Positions 23,387 to 26,380 of a DNA stretch of 26,380 bases are shown here, piece by piece. The DNA comes from CAZAQS01 sp964486825. Lineage in GTDB: Bacteria; Chloroflexota; Anaerolineae; Anaerolineales; UBA4823. The first letter of the stretch is position 1; each line of letters starts with the position of its first letter. Made by a program: the position numbers and the translations under genes. A model generated the notes under the pieces. That model was not told the DNA's origin. It did not search any database and was given only the letters and a program-made list of their open reading frames with translations. The DNA is taken from positions 1 to 26,380 of the forward strand of contig CAZAQS010000038.1 of NCBI GenBank assembly GCA_964486825.1. The letters are read 5' to 3'.

Positions 23387-23423
23387 GGGGCCTTTTTTTA
23401 TCAGTACAGGCGCGTGGAAACTA

Positions 23424-23451
23424 CCAGGTATCAGGCATGCGATCCAGGTAT
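23424..23451. repeat. Direct repeat CCAGGTAT, two copies 20 bp apart
   Basis: Copies at 23424-23431 and 23444-23451 have a 20-bp period, about two helical turns, which would put two bound protein subunits on the same DNA face. They lie in the 269-bp gap (23234-23502) between the response regulator and the cluster. This is a possible regulator site. Confidence 0.3.
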
Positions 23452-23502
23452 TAAACCGAAAAGCAATATGGGGTTAGGAATTTAATTAGGGGAGGGAGCT
23501 TA

Positions 23503-24168
23503 TCAGCCGGGATCAGCCTCGGAAACGTCTATCAGCCCGTGTTCGTTGGCAAAGCGGAACAGGTCTACCCTTCTGTTCATTTTTATTTTACTGGTCAGGT
23601 TACCGCGGTGATATTCGACCGTGCGCAGGCTGATGTTTAGCTTTTCAGCGATTTGGGGATTGGTGAAGCCTTGAGCGACCAGGCGCAACACCTCGATTTC
23701 GCGAGGGGTAAGCTGCTCTAACTCGCTTGCTTTTGGCTGCGCTTCCAAAGAAGTTCCCTCGATAATCGTCCGGATCATCGCTGAATGGATATAAAGTTCG
23801 TTTCGCAATACAGCGTGTATTGCCAGAAACAGGTCAGATTTCAGGGCTCGCTTCAGCAAGTATCCTGAAGCCCCCACTCTGACTGCTTCCTGGAGCAGGC
23901 CTTTGTCTTCATGCACGGTCAATATCAGGACCTTTATCTCGGGTTGCTTTTCTTTCAAGCGCCGGGTAGCTTCGATTCCACTGAGGCCTGGCATACTGAT
24001 ATCCATGAGCACGATATCCGGCTTCAGGTGGGCAGAGAGTATTAAAGCTTCATCCCCAGTAGCCGCTTCACCCACCACCGCGTAACCCGGCTCTGCCTCG
24101 ATCAGCGCGCACAGGCCCGCGCGTAGAATACCGTGATCATCTGCGATTAATATACTTACGTCCTTCAT
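23503..24168 (-). CDS. NarL/FixJ-family response regulator, partner of the adjacent histidine kinase
   Basis: Protein of 221 residues. The receiver domain (about 1-123) has Asp10-Asp11, phosphoacceptor Asp56 in 'IVLMDISMPG', Thr84 in 'LILTVHED' and Lys106 in 'YLLKRA'. The LuxR-type HTH (about 150-212) reads 'LTPREIEVLRLVAQGFTN' then 'IAEKLNISLRTVEYHRGNL'. It starts 3 bases after the kinase stop codon, with AGGAG inside the end of the kinase gene, so the two are a cognate pair in one operon. It is a paralogue of the orphan regulator at 3881. Being directly upstream of, and co-directional with, the multicopper oxidase cluster, it is the best candidate regulator of that cluster, though the recognition sequence is not known. 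Confidence 0.94.
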   Translation of the reverse strand: MKDVSILIADDHGILRAGLCALIEAEPGYAVVGEAATGDEALILSAHLKPDIVLMDISMPGLSGIEATRRLKEKQPEIKVLILTVHEDKGLLQEAVRVGASGYLLKRALKSDLFLAIHAVLRNELYIHSAMIRTIIEGTSLEAQPKASELEQLTPREIEVLRLVAQGFTNPQIAEKLNISLRTVEYHRGNLTSKIKMNRRVDLFRFANEHGLIDVSEADPG

Positions 24169-24171
24169 GAT

Positions 24172-26380
24172 CTATATCTCCTGGGGTTGATCTGTAGCTG
24201 GATAGGCCGGCTTGTTCCAGGGGATTTCAACCCTCAGGGTAGCGCCCTGCCCTGGGACGCTCTCCACGAACATCTGGCCTCCCAGCATGCCAGCTCTTTC
24301 TCTCATGCCGACAAGTCCCAACCGGTTGCGTTCAACTTTAACTTGCGGATCGAATCCAATCCCATTGTCTTGGACGATTAAATGCAGCTTCTCCTTGTCT
24401 TTCTGAAGCCTGACATCGATTCGAGTTGCCTGTGCATGCCGGACGACATTGGTAAGGGCTTCTTGTGTAATGCGGTAGAAAGCGACTTCGATCTCAGCCG
24501 GAAAGCTTTCGTCGATGCTGGCTGCGTCAAAGTGCACTTCAATTGAATATGTCTCAGAAAAATTCTGAACGAATTGGTGGAGAGCGTTCGCCAGCCCCAG
24601 GTGGTCCAGGGTAGCAGGGCGCAAATTCATTGCTATACGGTGCAGGTTTTCCATGATCCCTGTTACGATGGTTTCAAGCCGGGCGACTCCCTCGATTACC
24701 TTTTCTGGTTCCGAAGCTGAGCGCTCCAACAGGTCGAGCCCAAGCAGCAAAGACGCCAAGGCTTGTCCTGACTCATCATGCAGCTCACGGGCGATATAGC
24801 TGCGCTCATTTTCCTGGATCTGTACCATCCGTCGAGAGAGGTCCATCAACCTTTCATGACCATACCGGACCTGCTCGAAGAGCCATGCATTTTGACCTGC
24901 GACAGCGGCCTGGCTGACCAGCGCCTCCACCAGGTTAAATTGCTCCTGAGTGAAATAATCCGGCTGTTCTTTTTGGAGCAGGTAGAAACCGAACACCCGC
25001 TCTCCGACTTTTAAGGGCATCAGGATGCAGCTTCGCATACATTTGTTGATTGGGCAAGATTGGATATCGAAGTAGGAATGCGCATCGCTGATCAATATCC
25101 CTTCTGCCTTTGTTAACAGGTCCCGGGTCAATAGATCGTGGCTAAGGTATTGTAATAAGTCATTATCGCCCTTTTTGAAATTTGGATCTTCGAGGGCAGT
25201 GTGAACAACGAAATTTGATTCGCTATCCAGCAAAGCCACCAGGCCAGCATCGACTGGGATGAGCGAGGCCAGGCTTTCCAGGACCTGGTTGAGGACAGCG
25301 TCCAGTTCTAGACTCTGGCTGATGTTAAGGCTGGCCTGGCGAAGGATTTCAGCCATCTTCCGGGCATGTAATTCGGCATGGTACAGGCGCGCGTTTTGAA
25401 TTGCCACTGCTGCCTGGCTGGCCATTGCTTCAACGGTATGTATCTGGCTATCGGAATACTGGTCCGAACCAGATAATGCCAAGACACATATACCCAGCGC
25501 TTTGCCTGCAGCCAACACTGGCACTCCCAGCCAGGTGTAGACTGCGCCAGTTTCCATGCCTGGGAAATCCAGGTCCGAAGATGAGCAAATGCTCTCTTGG
25601 CGGGTGAGCACATCCTGGAAAAGAGGATATTTCCACAACGGCAGTCTGTTATCCTGACTATCCGGTTCGAGTTCTACTCCCCGCGTGGCCTGCAAGGACA
25701 GGCGATCACCCTCCTCGATCACGTAGACCCAGGCTTTTTCATATGTCACCAGGCCTTTCAGGCGGTCGAGCAAGGTGTTCGTGACTGTATCTAGCTCCAG
25801 GGTTTGCGAGAGGGCCTGGCTGGCAGCAGCCAAAGCCTCTGCCAACTGTCGTTGTCTGCGCTCCGAATGGCTCAAGGTCATCAAATACTGGTTGGTTTCT
25901 TCTAATTGGGTTTCAACGAGCTTACGATGGGTGATATCGTGGAGCTGTTTCAGCTTATAAACGCTGCCGTCCGCATTCCGGAGAGGAGTGTCATATAAGT
26001 CGTAAACTTTGCCTGTCTGGGCGGATGACGTTTCTCGGTAAACGGTTTCCCCTGCAAAAACTTTCTCGTTCATACACCAGGGGCATACCTCCGTCCGGTT
26101 ATGCAGAAATTCGAAACATTTGCGCTCATCGATCGGTCCAAAATCTTTCAAGATAACCGGATTGGCGTATTCGATCTTGTAGTCAGGCCCGACGATATAA
26201 ATCCCATCCCTCATTGAATCGAGGATATTCTTAAGCTTCGTCCGCTCGGCTTCGATCATTTTTTCTGACTGTTTTTGACCGGTAATATCCTGGTTTATTG
26301 CGATCACACCGATGACCTCTTGCTTGTCATTCAAGTAAGGGACAGCAGAACTGATGATGAATTTACGAGTCCCATCAAAG
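24172..26380 (-). CDS. Cytoplasmic sensor histidine kinase PAS-PAS-GAF-GAF-HisKA_3-HATPase, N-terminus beyond the window
   Basis: The frame is open to the right edge: codons upstream of the TTG at 26334 read 'FDGTRKFIISSAVPYL', clearly the middle of a PAS domain, so the gene continues outside the window. About 736 residues are visible. In order: the end of one PAS, 'DITGQKQSE', a second PAS with 'KCFEFLHNRTEVCPWC', 'DITHRKLVE', a coiled linker, GAF 1, GAF 2 with 'CPINKCMRSC', a HisKA_3 dimerisation helix with phosphoacceptor His in 'IARELHDESGQALAS', and a HATPase with N-box 'EALTNVVRHA', 'DNGIGFD' and 'GLVGMRERAGMLGG'. No transmembrane segment is visible in this part, so signals are probably sensed in the cytoplasm. 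The Cys clusters suggest redox or metal sensing, which is an inference. It is the partner of the regulator at 23503. Confidence 0.92.
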   Translation of the reverse strand, partial: FDGTRKFIISSAVPYLNDKQEVIGVIAINQDITGQKQSEKMIEAERTKLKNILDSMRDGIYIVGPDYKIEYANPVILKDFGPIDERKCFEFLHNRTEVCPWCMNEKVFAGETVYRETSSAQTGKVYDLYDTPLRNADGSVYKLKQLHDITHRKLVETQLEETNQYLMTLSHSERRQRQLAEALAAASQALSQTLELDTVTNTLLDRLKGLVTYEKAWVYVIEEGDRLSLQATRGVELEPDSQDNRLPLWKYPLFQDVLTRQESICSSSDLDFPGMETGAVYTWLGVPVLAAGKALGICVLALSGSDQYSDSQIHTVEAMASQAAVAIQNARLYHAELHARKMAEILRQASLNISQSLELDAVLNQVLESLASLIPVDAGLVALLDSESNFVVHTALEDPNFKKGDNDLLQYLSHDLLTRDLLTKAEGILISDAHSYFDIQSCPINKCMRSCILMPLKVGERVFGFYLLQKEQPDYFTQEQFNLVEALVSQAAVAGQNAWLFEQVRYGHERLMDLSRRMVQIQENERSYIARELHDESGQALASLLLGLDLLERSASEPEKVIEGVARLETIVTGIMENLHRIAMNLRPATLDHLGLANALHQFVQNFSETYSIEVHFDAASIDESFPAEIEVAFYRITQEALTNVVRHAQATRIDVRLQKDKEKLHLIVQDNGIGFDPQVKVERNRLGLVGMRERAGMLGGQMFVESVPGQGATLRVEIPWNKPAYPATDQPQEI

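Noticed and set aside
23361..23397. Intrinsic terminator on the plus strand (GCCC...GGGGCC followed by a T-run)
   Set aside because: The stem is short and interrupted, and no plus-strand gene ends here. The palindrome GTACTTAAGTAC is better explained as a binding site.
22285..23502. Complete IS1182 element with terminal inverted repeats
   Set aside because: The DDE half is absent and I found no matching inverted ends or target-site duplication flanking the truncated gene.

Overview
This window looks like a chromosomal segment from a member of the Chloroflexota, most likely an Anaerolineae-type bacterium. That is an inference from gene style, not from a marker gene. The signs are very large multi-domain secreted proteins, Pro/Thr-rich 'TPTPTFTPEPP' linkers, an extracellular protein ending in a 'FYLPVI' tail, subtilases with appended beta-sandwich domains, NarL/LuxR two-component regulators and a MurJ flippase. 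Most start sites carry good AGGAG-type Shine-Dalgarno (SD) sequences.

Left part (1-4650). The 5' part of a tRNA-Ser(UGA) gene lies on the minus strand at the left edge. It is divergent from a plus-strand run of murJ (lipid II flippase, apparently leaderless), a secreted bacillopeptidase F-like subtilase, and an orphan NarL-type response regulator with a structured 5' leader. A strong intrinsic terminator closes this block.

Central part (23233 down to 4680, all minus strand). This is a tightly packed co-directional cluster. In transcription order: (1) a truncated, catalytically dead IS1182-type transposase derivative with an excellent SD; (2) a 19-codon basic small ORF; (3) a giant 1877-residue secreted protein (Cna-B/SdrD-like modules, IPT/TIG, parallel beta-helix, LamG-like end); (4) a Tat-exported multicopper oxidase (MCO-A) whose first domain has complete-looking copper motifs; (5) a paralogue (MCO-B) that lacks those motifs but has a different His-rich set near its C-terminus; (6) a third cupredoxin paralogue with almost no ligands, fused to four Ig-like repeats (MCO-C); (7) a small membrane-anchored beta-rich protein; (8) a DUF4418-like membrane protein; (9-11) two FtsX/MacB-type permeases and their ATPase; (12) a second, multi-domain subtilase. 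GTGA start/stop overlaps and short gaps suggest genes 7-12 form one operon. Larger structured gaps (15-bp GC hairpin, REP-like palindromes) separate the sub-blocks.

Right part (23503-26380). A NarL-type response regulator and a cytoplasmic PAS-GAF-GAF histidine kinase (cut by the right edge) lie just upstream of the cluster on the same strand. The 269-bp gap between regulator and cluster holds several palindromes and a direct repeat and is the most likely control region.

Working hypothesis: the cluster encodes an extracellular oxidoreductase and surface-protein assembly. Three cupredoxin paralogues share or divide a copper site, a giant adhesin/scaffold is present, an FtsX-type ABC module handles envelope transport or metal handling, a secreted protease may act in maturation, and a redox-type two-component system controls expression. 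Individual families are recognisable. The combination, and the complementary copper-ligand sets of MCO-A and MCO-B, are the parts I do not recognise as a described system.
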